Source: Draconibacterium halophilum
GTDB taxonomy: Bacteria > Bacteroidota > Bacteroidia > Bacteroidales > Prolixibacteraceae
Direction of reading: 5' to 3'
Length of the DNA stretch: 64,000 nt
Assembly (NCBI RefSeq): GCF_010448835.1
Contig: NZ_CP048409.1
Location: 3,356,001-3,420,000 of the forward strand
The notes under the pieces are model-generated. The model did not search any database and was not told the DNA's origin. It saw only the letters and a list, made by a program, of their open reading frames with translations. The translations under genes were made by a program, and so were the position numbers. Of the stretch, positions 54,399 through 63,413 are shown piece after piece (within the stretch, counting starts at the first letter, position 1; the number at the start of each line of letters is the position of its first letter).

Positions 54399-55277
54399 TT
54401 ATTTCAGCAACTCATAATTCCGATACTCAAATAAACGCACTCCAAATAACTTTTCGATTCGATAAAGCAGACGGTACTTAAATTTCATCTGAATTTTATC
54501 AGTATCTACATTAACATCCCAGTTCAAACGTTTTATCCTGCCTTGCATTATTTTTGGATGCGTGCCTTCAAAACGAATAAGAGCGTCGTACTCTGTCCCA
54601 TAGTTAAATTCCTGCTCCGATGCTTTTTTTTGTGCCTCTTCTTCCGAAATTCCGTGGTAAAAAGCTTTAACCGAATCCACTTTTTCCTGCATAAATTTTG
54701 GGTGGCGTACCCAACCGTAATGATAAATTTCGGCATCAACCGGAACAACCTTTAACTTCTCCCCGTTTTTCCGAAATCCCTGCGCATCTTTATACGAACG
54801 GATAGATTTGTCATTACGAATCACACGAATCTCGTTTCGATACCAGTGCCGGCAATCGCCCACATAATCGTAAGTTCCGTAAAAATGCCGGTAGCGAAAC
54901 AATAATCCTTCAACCTCTTTTCTGTCAAGGTTTGTTTTCATTGCTTTTTTAATCGCCAGCAAATGTTTTTCGTGCACTACCTCGTCGCCCTGAATGTAAA
55001 AACACCAATCGTATTCATCACCAATAGCATCAAAAGCTTTGTTGGTTTCGTCGGCATAAACAACACCACCTTCGCGAAGGTTTTCATCCCAAACCGTATC
55101 AACCACGGTAATTTTATCCCGATCGATTTCTTCAATAATTTTTCGGGTTTTGTCTTCCGATTTTCCAACGGCAACTACAAAATGATCGCAAATGGGCAAA
55201 GCCGAAGTTATTGCTTCAACAATAGGGAAATCATATTTTTCGGCATTTCGGATAAATGTAAAACCACAGACTTTCAT
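54399..55277 (-). CDS. Glycosyltransferase, GT2-like
   Basis: 292 residues from ATG 55277 (KVCGFTFIRNAEKYDFPIVEAITSAL is the true start; the 31-codon extension before it is not needed). A Rossmann-like GT-A fold with YDWCFYIQGDEVVHEKHLL (DxD equivalent is the degenerate QGDE) and KDAQGFRKNGEKLKVVPVDAEIYHYGWVRHP. No membrane helix. Similar proteins in Bacteroidota are annotated as family 2 transferases; donor and acceptor are unknown. Nearest upstream gene is a Cof-type HAD. Confidence 0.82.
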   Translation of the reverse strand: MKVCGFTFIRNAEKYDFPIVEAITSALPICDHFVVAVGKSEDKTRKIIEEIDRDKITVVDTVWDENLREGGVVYADETNKAFDAIGDEYDWCFYIQGDEVVHEKHLLAIKKAMKTNLDRKEVEGLLFRYRHFYGTYDYVGDCRHWYRNEIRVIRNDKSIRSYKDAQGFRKNGEKLKVVPVDAEIYHYGWVRHPKFMQEKVDSVKAFYHGISEEEAQKKASEQEFNYGTEYDALIRFEGTHPKIMQGRIKRLNWDVNVDTDKIQMKFKYRLLYRIEKLFGVRLFEYRNYELLK

Positions 55278-55332
55278 ACGATAGATTGAACTAAAATTTG
55301 ATGACCAGAACGATAGTACTGATTTAATTTGG

Positions 55333-56169
55333 CTAAAATAACGATTGCACCGAAAAAGCGAAGGCATCATCTTCGTTGCTTGGTACCACCGGATATTTAT
55401 CTTTTATTTCATGGGGCGAGTTATCGGTTAAAAAGGAGTGCATGGTAAATTCCAGCAGGTCAAAATCGTTGTAGTCATTTCCCAGCCCCATCGTTTCTTC
55501 TTGCGTAATTCCCAATTGTTTACAAATTTCGTTCACCCCGTTTCCTTTCGATACGGAATGGTGAAAAACCTCGATCCAGATATACCCGGGAGTAATTGGC
55601 GACGATGCACGGATAACTCTAATCTCGGGGCACAAAGCTTCGATATCTGCTTTCAGGTGTTTAAACCGTTCTTCATCTTGTTTAATAATGACCAGAAACT
55701 GGCATAATTCGCCGTTTGGCAAAGCCTTGGTTTTTAGTTGCTCTGCATACGCTACATTAAATTTAAAGTAACGTTCAAACTCTTCGCAATCGTCCTTCCC
55801 GCGGTAATAATAGTGTTTATGATTATCGGGAACCGGATAAAAAGCATGAAAATTTACATCGCGTTGAATAAAATGATTAAGCAGCTTTTGGGCCGACGAC
55901 ACTTTTATATTCTGATTGGCAATAAGTTGCTTTTTCTGCCAGTTGTAAACGCCGGCGCCCGAAGAAAACACCACAAAATCGAAAGGCAAATCGGGCTGCA
56001 GTACATCTTTTACTTTCTGCAAATTCCGCCCCGTTGCTGCAACACGAACAATCTGTTTATCACCCAGTTTATGCAAAGCATCAATATTTGCCTGACTAAT
56101 TGTCCGGTCATTTTTCAGAAACGTACCATCCAAATCGGTTGCAACAAGTTTTATATTTTTCATTTTCAT
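55333..56169 (-). CDS. Cof-type HAD hydrolase (sugar phosphatase-like)
   Basis: 278 residues. HAD motif I in VATDLDGTFLKND, motif II RVAATGRNL, motif III Lys in HHSVSKGNGVNEICKQLG, motif IV GLGNDYNDFDLLEF; the large C2B cap lies between about 85 and 190. Cof-like proteins dephosphorylate sugar phosphates or pyridine/flavin phosphates. Start could be ATG 56169 or ATG 56163. Upstream of it lies the IS982 element. Confidence 0.93.
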   Translation of the reverse strand: MKMKNIKLVATDLDGTFLKNDRTISQANIDALHKLGDKQIVRVAATGRNLQKVKDVLQPDLPFDFVVFSSGAGVYNWQKKQLIANQNIKVSSAQKLLNHFIQRDVNFHAFYPVPDNHKHYYYRGKDDCEEFERYFKFNVAYAEQLKTKALPNGELCQFLVIIKQDEERFKHLKADIEALCPEIRVIRASSPITPGYIWIEVFHHSVSKGNGVNEICKQLGITQEETMGLGNDYNDFDLLEFTMHSFLTDNSPHEIKDKYPVVPSNEDDAFAFSVQSLF

Positions 56170-56309
56170 AAATTAGTCCGATAAAATTAGATAAAAATCA
56201 ATTATTTAATCATTCGTAGCTTTAAATTACCGTTAACCCTGTTCGCCGCATTTCCCCTTGTGTTCATCGAAATAATTTAATGTGCGAAACTGCTATGGCT
56301 ACATTTGAG

Positions 56310-56316
56310 TATTGTT
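56310..56316. repeat. 7-bp target-site duplication of the IS982 element, left
   Basis: TATTGTT at 56310-56316 is repeated immediately to the right of the element at 57359-57365. Confidence 0.9.
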
Positions 56317-57358
56317 ACCCGTTGTGCGGTTTAAACTGCCAGGGCATATTTTAAATTATTAATTGGTTTACCGTTCTTTAAATTAATGTATTGCAGTAAA
56401 GTCACCGAAGTAACTTTTGTGAGTATTCTGACTGACAATCCAATAAGTGTTTTGGCGTAATTACGTTTAAGCATGAACTGGTCGCAAAGTTGAGAAAACA
56501 ATGTTTCGATCCTTTTTCTAAACTTTTTAAAAACAGGTGGGTACAAAGTGTAAGCTTTTTGATTAGCCCGCATGGGGGTTTCCAGTTTAACGTTGCAGGA
56601 AGAAAACAGGTCAATTTGCTGAGAACTGGATAAATATCCTTTATCTCCCAGCAGGATACAATTGTTTAGCCCAGAATGCTTTACCTGCGACAGGTAATGA
56701 ACATCATGGACACTAGCCTTGCTTAAGTCCATACTATGAAAAACCCCGTTTGCAGAGGTAAGCAAATGAAGCTTGTAGCCGTAATACCAGGTTTTATTAA
56801 CAGCAGAATAGCCTTTGTTTGGTGCTGTCTCAAAGTTTTCTTTGCAAATCCTGCTGCGTTGTTCACGGGCGTTCTTGCAAACAGGGATGGGAATCGAATC
56901 AACCAGGAAACAGTCTTCTCCTGCATTGAGAAAGCCGGCTACAGTCTTGTTCAATTCTTCGATAAAAGGATAAAGGCGTTTTCTTCTGCGGTTAAAGTTG
57001 CTTCGGTCGATTAGGTTGGGAAAATCATCAGCATGTTCGCTTTTGATTTTAGCCCACAAAAAAGCTTCGCTGTCGATTCCGAGTGACTCGCCAGTAATAG
57101 AGAACGCAATAATTTGACAATCAGACATCTTTGGGCGGTTTCTATACGAATAGAAATTATCGAAAGAGTTGATGCGATTTTTAAATACAGATTTGGTAAT
57201 GAGAAAGAATCTGTCGTAATTTGATTTCAAGTTATGCATAACAGAAGTAAAAATGTGGTGTTTTATACTTCTAAGATATTGAATATCATGATTATGCATA
57301 ACTTTTTTTAGTTATAGATATTAATAAGGTTATTAACAAATTAAACCGCACAACGGGT
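56317..57358 (-). mobile_element. IS982-family insertion sequence, complete
   Basis: 1042 bp. The ends are perfect 18-bp inverted repeats: ACCCGTTGTGCGGTTTAA (56317-56334) and its inverse at 57341-57358. They are flanked by the 7-bp direct repeat TATTGTT on both sides, proof of transposition into this site. A single intact transposase gene fills the element on the minus strand, and its stop codon lies inside the left inverted repeat. Intact ends and duplicated target suggest a young insertion. It lies between a Cof-type HAD gene and dapB. Confidence 0.95.
56331..57299 (-). CDS. IS982-family transposase
   Basis: 322 residues (or 302 from the internal ATG at 57239, the more typical IS982 start MHNLKSNYDRF). 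DDE-type catalytic core: Asp in CFLVDSIPIPVC, Asp in ILLGDKGYLSSSQ, and Glu in RKRIETLFSQLCDQFM. An N-terminal helix-turn-helix region (SDCQIIAFSITGESLGIDSE) binds the ends. No frameshift, so it is probably active. Confidence 0.95.
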   Translation of the reverse strand: MHNHDIQYLRSIKHHIFTSVMHNLKSNYDRFFLITKSVFKNRINSFDNFYSYRNRPKMSDCQIIAFSITGESLGIDSEAFLWAKIKSEHADDFPNLIDRSNFNRRRKRLYPFIEELNKTVAGFLNAGEDCFLVDSIPIPVCKNAREQRSRICKENFETAPNKGYSAVNKTWYYGYKLHLLTSANGVFHSMDLSKASVHDVHYLSQVKHSGLNNCILLGDKGYLSSSQQIDLFSSCNVKLETPMRANQKAYTLYPPVFKKFRKRIETLFSQLCDQFMLKRNYAKTLIGLSVRILTKVTSVTLLQYINLKNGKPINNLKYALAV

Positions 57359-57365
57359 TATTGTT
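57359..57365. repeat. 7-bp target-site duplication of the IS982 element, right
   Basis: TATTGTT, the partner of 56310-56316. It leads directly into the dapB -7 element. Confidence 0.9.
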
Positions 57366-57366
57366 A

Positions 57367-57374
57367 TATATTTG
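57367..57374 (+). promoter_or_regulatory. Putative -7 element for dapB, next to the IS end
   Basis: TATATTTG, an exact TAnnTTTG match, 33 nt before the dapB ATG. The IS end is only 8 bp upstream, so the -33 position (about 57345) now falls inside the IS inverted repeat. Confidence 0.5.
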
Positions 57375-57407
57375 TGGCTTATTCTAAAACAGATAATCAG
57401 CAAAATA

Positions 57408-58124
57408 ATGAGAATTGCACTAATTGGCTACGGGAGAATGGGACAGGAAATCGAGAAAATCGCGGTGTCGCGCGGTCACGAAATTGGCCTCACCATCGAT
57501 CTCGACAATCAACACGATCTTACCGTCGATAATCTCAAAAAATGTGATGTTGCCATTGAATTTACTATTCCTGCATCAGCAGTAAATAACTATAAGTTGT
57601 GTTTTGAGGCGGGTGTTCCTGTTGTTAGCGGAACCACCGGCTGGCTCGATAAAAAAGAAGAGGTGTATAATAAATGTGCTGAAACCGACGGTACATTTTT
57701 TTATGGAAGTAACTTCTCGGTAGGTGTAAACCTGTTTTTCGAGCTGAATAAAAAACTGGCAGAATTGATGGCGCCACGTGCCGAATACGGTGTTGAAATG
57801 ACAGAAGTTCATCATACGAAAAAGCTGGATGCACCTAGCGGAACAGCAATCAGCTTAGCAGAAGATATCTTTGAAAACCTTCCGGCAAAAAATGCCTGGG
57901 TTAATGATAAAACTCCTGCTGCTAATGAAATGAACATTAAATCAGAGCGCGTTGGACAAGTACCGGGTATTCATACCGTAAAATACGAATCGGAAATCGA
58001 CTTTATTGAAATCACGCACAGTGCAAAAAGTCGTACAGGATTTGCATCCGGCGCCGTACTTGCTGCCGAATATTGCCTCGACAACAAAGGCATACTGACA
58101 ATGAAAGATTTACTAAAATTATAA
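57408..58124 (+). CDS. dapB: 4-hydroxy-tetrahydrodipicolinate reductase
   Basis: 238 residues from ATG 57408, slightly short but usual for Bacteroidota DapB. NAD(P)H-dependent step of the diaminopimelate/lysine pathway in the cytoplasm. Motifs: RIALIGYGRMGQEIEKIA (Rossmann), VVSGTTGWLDKK, GSNFSVGVNLFFELN, and the active-site EVHHTKKLDAPSGTA (His/Lys). lepB follows 11 bp downstream in the same direction, so dapB and lepB form an operon. The upstream region is interrupted by an IS insertion. Confidence 0.97.
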   Translation: MRIALIGYGRMGQEIEKIAVSRGHEIGLTIDLDNQHDLTVDNLKKCDVAIEFTIPASAVNNYKLCFEAGVPVVSGTTGWLDKKEEVYNKCAETDGTFFYGSNFSVGVNLFFELNKKLAELMAPRAEYGVEMTEVHHTKKLDAPSGTAISLAEDIFENLPAKNAWVNDKTPAANEMNIKSERVGQVPGIHTVKYESEIDFIEITHSAKSRTGFASGAVLAAEYCLDNKGILTMKDLLKL

Positions 58125-58135
58125 AATAAGAATTA

Positions 58136-59476
58136 ATGACACGTTCGATCCTAACAAATAAGTGGTTTAAATTCATCACTGTAGGAACACTTTATGCCCT
58201 TTGGGTAATCTGGCTTGGAAGCTACTTGTGGTTTCTGGGGCTGGTAATAATCTTCGATATTTATATTACAGAAAAAGTACATTGGGCATTTTGGAAAAAG
58301 AAAAACCCTCCCAACGGGAAACAAACCAAAGTTGTTGAATGGGTCGACGCTATTATTTTTGCGGTAATAGCGGCTACTTTCATTCGTATGTTTTTTATTG
58401 AGGCATACACGATCCCCACCTCATCAATGGAAAAATCTATGTTGGTTGGCGATTATCTTTTTGTAAGTAAAACGGCCTACGGACCTAAAACACCAAACAC
58501 GCCGCTGTCGTTTCCGTTTGTGCACAACACCATGCCCGTAATTGGTGGAAAATCATACTCTGAAGCCATTCAGCAGCCTTACAAACGACTGGCAGGATTT
58601 ACGGAAGTAAAAAACAACGATGTAGTAGTTTTTCATTTTCCGGAAGGCGACACCGTAGCGCTGGGAGTACCAACGCAAAGTTACTACCAATTGATTAGAT
58701 CGTATGGAAGAAACAGAGTTTGGAGCGATAAAAGAAACTTTGGAGAAATCATTACGCGACCGGTTGATAAACGCGAGAATTACATTAAACGAAGTGTAGG
58801 TATTCCGGGCGATAAAATTGAAATTAAAATGGGGCAGCTGTATGTAAATAACGAGGCTCAGAAAAAATACGAAGGTGTTCAATACAACTACCTGGTTGAA
58901 ACTAATGGTACTGCCATCAACCCAAAAACACTCGACAGGTTACACATTGCCGAAGACGACCGGAATACCTATTCGAGCCAGCAGTATTTAATGCCGCTCA
59001 CTCAGGATGCCGCTGATAAGATCGGAGAACTTGCCAATGTTGAATCGGTTGAAAAAATGTTGGATGAACCTGGAGACAGGGAACCTGGTATTTTCCCAAA
59101 CGACAGCCGCTACCCATGGAACGTTGACAATTTTGGTCCGCTAACAATTCCGGCAAAAGACGAAACCATTGATCTTACCGTAGACAATCTTCCGCTTTAC
59201 CGCCGCATTATTGATATTTACGAGGACAATGATCTGGAAGTAAACGGAGATCAGATTAAAATTAATGGAGAGGTGGCCACATCCTACACCTTTAAAATGG
59301 ATTATTACTGGATGATGGGCGACAACAGGCACAACTCTGCCGATTCGCGCTACTGGGGTTTTGTTCCGGAAGACCATGTGGTTGGCAAAGCCAAATTTAT
59401 CTGGCTTTCGCTGGATAAAGACAAAAGTTTCCCGGCAAACATAAGGTTTAACCGACTGTTTACTACGGTAAAATAA
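58136..59476 (+). CDS. lepB: Signal peptidase I
   Basis: 446 residues, long compared with E. coli LepB (324) but usual for Bacteroidota. N-terminal membrane helices (about 12-42 and 73-88), then the periplasmic catalytic domain: nucleophile Ser97 in YTIPTSSMEKSM (box B), general base Lys218 in NYIKRSVGIPGDKIEI (box D) and box E MGDNRHNSADSRYWGFV. An insertion of over 100 residues separates boxes D and E. It removes signal peptides from exported proteins. Co-directional with dapB (11 bp). Confidence 0.96.
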   Translation: MTRSILTNKWFKFITVGTLYALWVIWLGSYLWFLGLVIIFDIYITEKVHWAFWKKKNPPNGKQTKVVEWVDAIIFAVIAATFIRMFFIEAYTIPTSSMEKSMLVGDYLFVSKTAYGPKTPNTPLSFPFVHNTMPVIGGKSYSEAIQQPYKRLAGFTEVKNNDVVVFHFPEGDTVALGVPTQSYYQLIRSYGRNRVWSDKRNFGEIITRPVDKRENYIKRSVGIPGDKIEIKMGQLYVNNEAQKKYEGVQYNYLVETNGTAINPKTLDRLHIAEDDRNTYSSQQYLMPLTQDAADKIGELANVESVEKMLDEPGDREPGIFPNDSRYPWNVDNFGPLTIPAKDETIDLTVDNLPLYRRIIDIYEDNDLEVNGDQIKINGEVATSYTFKMDYYWMMGDNRHNSADSRYWGFVPEDHVVGKAKFIWLSLDKDKSFPANIRFNRLFTTVK

Positions 59477-59550
59477 ATTTGATATGTACGTTTTGTTGTA
59501 CACTCTTGTTTGTACACAACACTCACAATCTTATTAAAAAACATTCGTTA

Positions 59551-59584
59551 AAAGGATAATAGTTAAACTGTTATCCTTTTTTTA
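59551..59584 (+). terminator. Terminator of dapB-lepB
   Basis: AAAGGATAA (59551-59559) and TTATCCTTT (59571-59579) form a 9-bp stem; followed by TTTT. It ends the transcript 74 bp after the lepB stop. Confidence 0.8.
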
Positions 59585-59618
59585 TAATTTCGGGGTTGAT
59601 ACTTGAAAACCATTAATT

Positions 59619-59969
59619 ATGCAATTAATCGTTGTAATACTTCTGATTCTGGCAGTCCTTCTGGTAATTTTCACGTTGCAAAATGCCATGGACATAACGC
59701 TGAACATATTCTTTTGGGAAATAAAGGATGCCCCCTTGGTGCTTGTGCTACTTAGCTGTATTTTTTTGGGGTATCTAATTGCGGCATTTTACTTTTATCC
59801 GCGCTTATGGAAAATAAAACGTGACTATAAGCAGATGGTAAAATTCAATTCGGAATTAAAGGAATTACAACAAATGCACGAACCGCAAAAGTCGGAAGAA
59901 GTAACCGATCCGGAAGGGATTGAGCTGGATGATGAAGACGATGCCGACGACAGCTTTTTCAAAGACTAA
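59619..59969 (+). CDS. LapA/DUF1049-like small membrane protein
   Basis: 116 residues. Two hydrophobic helices (about 2-20, 38-60: MQLIVVILLILAVLLVIFTLQNA and VLLSCIFLGYLIAAFYF) followed by a coiled, acidic C-tail with a run of DDEDDADD. This is the LapA (lipopolysaccharide assembly A) layout: two helices then cytoplasmic coiled coil. In enterobacteria LapA works with LapB and FtsH on LpxC; whether that holds here is unknown. It ends 2 bp before the WbqC gene. Confidence 0.85.
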   Translation: MQLIVVILLILAVLLVIFTLQNAMDITLNIFFWEIKDAPLVLVLLSCIFLGYLIAAFYFYPRLWKIKRDYKQMVKFNSELKELQQMHEPQKSEEVTDPEGIELDDEDDADDSFFKD

Positions 59970-59971
59970 TA

Positions 59972-60613
59972 ATGAATAACAACGCACTTTTACTGAGTAC
60001 TGCCTATTTTGCACCGGTACATTTTTACACCCGCTACTTACACCACAACGAGGTTTATATTGAACAATACGAGAACTTTAGCAAACAAACCTACCGCAAT
60101 CGTTGTCAACTACTGGGAGGGAATGGACCAATTTCGCTTGTTATTCCGGTGGTAAAAGGCCGCGGTCCAAAAATTTTAATAAAAGACCTGCAAATATCGT
60201 ACGACGAAAACTGGCAGCGCAATCACTGGCAAACCATCGTTTCAGCCTACAATTCGTCGCCCTATTTCGAGTACTACCAGGATGAACTTTACCCGTTTTT
60301 TGAACGTAAAACCAAATACCTGCTCGATCACAATCTGCAAATACACGAACAACTCTGCGACTTTTTCGATATAGAAAATAAAATCCGGTTAACTTCCGAT
60401 TTTGAAAAAGTACCGGAAAAAACATTTAATCTGCGCGACGGAATATCACCAAAACGAAAACACAATCCCGACCATCAATTTCAACCACAAACCTACACTC
60501 AGGTATTTTCAGAGAGATATGGTTTTACGCCTAATCTGAGCATTCTTGATCTGCTTTTTAACGAAGGGCCAAATGCTTTCACTATCCTTTTGCAAAGTTT
60601 GCAGGATAACTAA
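59972..60613 (+). CDS. WbqC family protein
   Basis: 213 residues, no signal. The segments LLSTAYFAPVHFYTRYLHHNEVYIEQYENFSKQTYRNRC and GPISLVIPVVKGRGPKILIKDLQI belong to the WbqC domain, found near LPS/O-antigen genes and proposed to process sugar amines; biochemical function is unproven. Here it follows the LapA-like gene at 2 bp. Confidence 0.85.
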   Translation: MNNNALLLSTAYFAPVHFYTRYLHHNEVYIEQYENFSKQTYRNRCQLLGGNGPISLVIPVVKGRGPKILIKDLQISYDENWQRNHWQTIVSAYNSSPYFEYYQDELYPFFERKTKYLLDHNLQIHEQLCDFFDIENKIRLTSDFEKVPEKTFNLRDGISPKRKHNPDHQFQPQTYTQVFSERYGFTPNLSILDLLFNEGPNAFTILLQSLQDN

Positions 60614-60787
60614 TTACAGGAAACAATACGTGCTATTTACTGTTTTGAGTTTTATGAAACGAACATGAACTTATTTAATCATAACTACACGAAAAGGATG
60701 ATTAAAAAAGTTTATGTGAGAGCGGAGCGCTTACATCCGTTCTCAAATTTTAAAGTAAATATTACAAATCTTGAAAATTTTAAACGG

Positions 60788-61045
60788 ATGAAACGTAAAA
60801 ACAGTCAGATAAAAATCGGGATTTTCTTAATGATCTTCTCCGGGGTATTTTTTGCCGCCACACTGATTATTCCTTTTTTTGATTTGCCTACAAAAACCAA
60901 AGTAGTCGCATCAACCACAAGTTTTATAGTAATGGAAGTTGTGTTTTGGGCTGGAGGTTTGCTGGTAGGAAAAGAACTGTTCACCAAATACAAAAAGCAG
61001 TTAAACCCGGCAAATTGGTTTAAAAAGAAAGAGCAAAACGGTTAG
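60788..61045 (+). CDS. Small membrane protein with a transporter-suffix-like domain
   Basis: 85 residues from ATG 60788: two helices (about 9-29 and 41-62) and a basic tail KYKKQLNPANWFKKKE. An earlier in-frame ATG at 60665 would add 41 residues of low support. I recognise the pattern FLMIFSGVFFAATLIIPF ... FWAGGLLVGKEL as the 'transporter suffix domain' group seen as a stand-alone protein. No function is known. Confidence 0.65.
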   Translation: MKRKNSQIKIGIFLMIFSGVFFAATLIIPFFDLPTKTKVVASTTSFIVMEVVFWAGGLLVGKELFTKYKKQLNPANWFKKKEQNG

Positions 61046-61164
61046 TCGAATAAGGCGTTAACACGATAAAACTTCTTTCATTCTCACTTCACCCTCGCTT
61101 CATTCTGCCTTGCTTTTTTTACTGATTTTTTGTAACTTATATGTTGCACCAAAAATCTTTAGCC

Positions 61165-61599
61165 ATGGATATAAATGATTACATTTCGTTTGCCTCAGCA
61201 AATCCGGTTTGCTATTTGGCCACCTGCGACGGCGATCAGCCACGGGTAAGAACCGTTCGCTTATTTTTTGCCGATAAAACGGGTTTCTATTTCGGTACGC
61301 TCTCTCCAAAAGACATGTCGAAGCAACTTCACCACAATCCAAAAGTTGAAGTATGTTTTTATAACAATCCACACAATCAGGCACAAGCAAAACAAATGCG
61401 CTTAACCGGCACCGTTGAATTCGTCGACGACCCGAAAATGTTACAACGCTTGCATAAAAAACGCCTCTACCTTGACGACATTGCCGGAAGAGATCTGGAA
61501 CCAATTAGCGAAATTTTTAAAGTTTCTACAGGCGATGTGCACTTTTGGAGCTTGAGCGATGTTATGAATGAAGCGAACCTGGAACACAAGGTTTTCTGA
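61165..61599 (+). CDS. Pyridoxamine 5'-phosphate oxidase-like FMN-binding protein
   Basis: 144 residues from ATG 61165 (an ATG 8 codons earlier is also possible). Split-barrel fold: NPVCYLATCDGDQPRVRTVRLFFADKTGFYFGTL is the standard PNPOx-like start with the phosphate/FMN-binding RVR...F strand. Likely binds FMN or F420-like cofactor; small stand-alone members are often of unknown substrate. Single gene, with an upstream AT-rich region. Confidence 0.87.
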   Translation: MDINDYISFASANPVCYLATCDGDQPRVRTVRLFFADKTGFYFGTLSPKDMSKQLHHNPKVEVCFYNNPHNQAQAKQMRLTGTVEFVDDPKMLQRLHKKRLYLDDIAGRDLEPISEIFKVSTGDVHFWSLSDVMNEANLEHKVF

Positions 61600-61754
61600 A
61601 GCTTTAGTAATTGTCTTGTGTACCGTTCAGTGATAAAATAGACTTGCGCCACACCGCAAAAGTGATTGTTATGAAAAAGTAGCGGTCAACTCCAATTAAG
61701 CACGTTTCAATTAAAAATATAGCAGTTGCAAAAACATTCAATTTACTCCAATAA

Positions 61755-61786
61755 AAAAGGCTTCAGGTAATTCTGAAGCCTTTTTT
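61755..61786. terminator. Bidirectional terminator between the PNPOx-like and OMP genes
   Basis: AAAAGGCTTCAG (61755-61766) and CTGAAGCCTTTT (61773-61784), perfect 12-bp stem with a 6-nt loop; T-runs on both strands. The 203-bp gap 61600-61802 otherwise shows no gene. Confidence 0.88.
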
Positions 61787-61802
61787 ATGCTACTATTTTC
61801 GC

Positions 61803-62405
61803 TCACAATACTTTAAAACCAAGCGTGAGCATAAACGAAGTTGAATTCCCGTTTATCAAATTCGGGTCGTCGTATATGTTACTAACATGCTCCATCCTGG
61901 CATCAAGAGTAAGGAACAATACATCAACTCCCAGCCCATATTGCACACCGAATAAGTGATCGTTAAAAAATTCATCATGCAAATACGGATCCAGCTCATC
62001 CGGATAATCGGCATCGGTTACAAAACTGAATACAGGCCCCGCCATAATTCGAAAATCAACCATCGAACTTTTTATCAACTTATACCCCAAAAGAACCGGA
62101 ACATCAATATTTTTATAATCAAATCCTCCACTTAATGAAATCAGATCGGTCGGATCATCATACGAGAGATCACCACCTTTTTTACTAAAATAAACTTCAG
62201 GCTGAACGTAAAAACGGTTAAACCCAACGCGGCCAAATGCCCCCCAATGTACTTTAGTAATTGCATCTGAGTTTAGGTCAAATTCCCCGTCAAGACTCAT
62301 ATTTGAGTAATGCACTCCTGCTTTTAAACCCAGATCAAAAACAGGCTGTGCAAAACTAATTGTGGTAAATAACATTAAAATAGAAGCAAAAAGAAATCGT
62401 TTCAT
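61803..62405 (-). CDS. Outer membrane beta-barrel protein (PorT/OmpW-like)
   Basis: 200 residues. Signal peptide (KRFLFASILMLFTTISFAQ), then an eight-stranded-barrel-like chain: VFDLGLKAGVHYSNMSLDGEF, FNRFYVQPEVYFSKKGGDLSY and the C-terminal FMLTLGFKVL. Members of this group are annotated as outer membrane beta-barrel domain or PorT family; the role here is unknown. The terminator at 61755-61786 is 18 bp after the stop. Confidence 0.87.
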   Translation of the reverse strand: MKRFLFASILMLFTTISFAQPVFDLGLKAGVHYSNMSLDGEFDLNSDAITKVHWGAFGRVGFNRFYVQPEVYFSKKGGDLSYDDPTDLISLSGGFDYKNIDVPVLLGYKLIKSSMVDFRIMAGPVFSFVTDADYPDELDPYLHDEFFNDHLFGVQYGLGVDVLFLTLDARMEHVSNIYDDPNLINGNSTSFMLTLGFKVL

Positions 62406-62538
62406 AACTATTGTGTTTTTGTTTAATAACGTTAAAATCAGAATTCAAGTATACGGAGATTTTATGAATATGCACAAACCTTTTTATCGGAAATTCAGGC
62501 ATGAATATTGCTAATTCCACTTCAAAAACAAACAAACC

Positions 62539-63057
62539 ATGAAAAAACATTTACCTTTTCTATTCATATTAGCTACTGTTATACTTTTTCAAGGCTGTTC
62601 AAGTCCCAAGTATATATACGACAAATCAAGTTACGAACGACAAAAAGAACTACGCAATTCTCGTGGTGGAAATGTTTTTGTTGATGTAATGGCGGGAGTA
62701 GGAACTGTTTTTGTAGGTGCAATGCTCGAATGCGAAATTGACTATGTACCTTCTGAGCAACAATTTAAAAAGCTGAATTTGATAAATCCTACAAACGATA
62801 CACTTTATATAAATATGCTTACCGACCTGATTTGGGATAACGAAGGCTATTGTGATTTTATGGATATTCGCATTCCTCCAAAATTAAATTGTAAAGTTAT
62901 GGTTCCCATGCATGCTGCTTACAATTTATATTTTAGCGATACACCCGAAAGCCACGACGATGAGATGATAGAGATTTTTACAACCGATGTAAAACGATTC
63001 ACCCTCTACCCGGGAATGACCTTGGAAGCTGACAGTTCTATACTACCTGCCAAATAA
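62539..63057 (+). CDS. Hypothetical lipoprotein
   Basis: 172 residues, signal peptide and lipobox LFQGC at 16-20. The mature part begins SSPKYIYDKSSYERQKELRNSRGGNVFVDV with a hydrophobic segment at 50-65 (VMAGVGTVFVGAML), then a beta-rich part with three Cys residues. No family recognised. Isolated; divergent from the OMP gene with 133 bp between them. Confidence 0.7.
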   Translation: MKKHLPFLFILATVILFQGCSSPKYIYDKSSYERQKELRNSRGGNVFVDVMAGVGTVFVGAMLECEIDYVPSEQQFKKLNLINPTNDTLYINMLTDLIWDNEGYCDFMDIRIPPKLNCKVMVPMHAAYNLYFSDTPESHDDEMIEIFTTDVKRFTLYPGMTLEADSSILPAK

Positions 63058-63189
63058 CAACATCCATTTTTAATGACATATTAACAATTAACACCATTTT
63101 GTCAACAAATAGCCCGATTTATACTACTATGTATCATTGACTTAGAAACTTGTTTCTCATAATTTGCAAAAAACTAAAAGCAAGAGGAT

Positions 63190-63390
63190 ATGAAGAATTT
63201 TAAGCACAGCATTGGGGCAGTTGTAATCGTGGTAATTTTGCTAACTACAATAGTATTATTATTCCCACTGGCATTCGATAACCAGAAAGTTTACAGCATA
63301 ATTGTATACGCTTCAATAGCTATTTTTATTTTGCTTTTGCTCTTGCTGATTTATATTAACCTTTTTTCACTACAGCATAAAAAGCATTGA
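63190..63390 (+). CDS. Short membrane protein, unknown
   Basis: 66 residues with two predicted helices (about 8-28 and 36-58) in a VVIVVILLTTIVLLF / IAIFILLLLLLIYI pattern. The 14-nt upstream AAGCAAGAGGAT contains GAGGA as a plausible ribosome-binding site, which supports translation. No family recognised. Confidence 0.55.
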   Translation: MKNFKHSIGAVVIVVILLTTIVLLFPLAFDNQKVYSIIVYASIAIFILLLLLLIYINLFSLQHKKH

Positions 63391-63413
63391 TTTATAAAAA
63401 GTTAACTTAACTA

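Noticed and set aside
60665..60787. 41-codon extension of the small transporter-suffix protein
   Set aside because: Sequence of the extension is not family-like; start at 60788 matches the known domain start.
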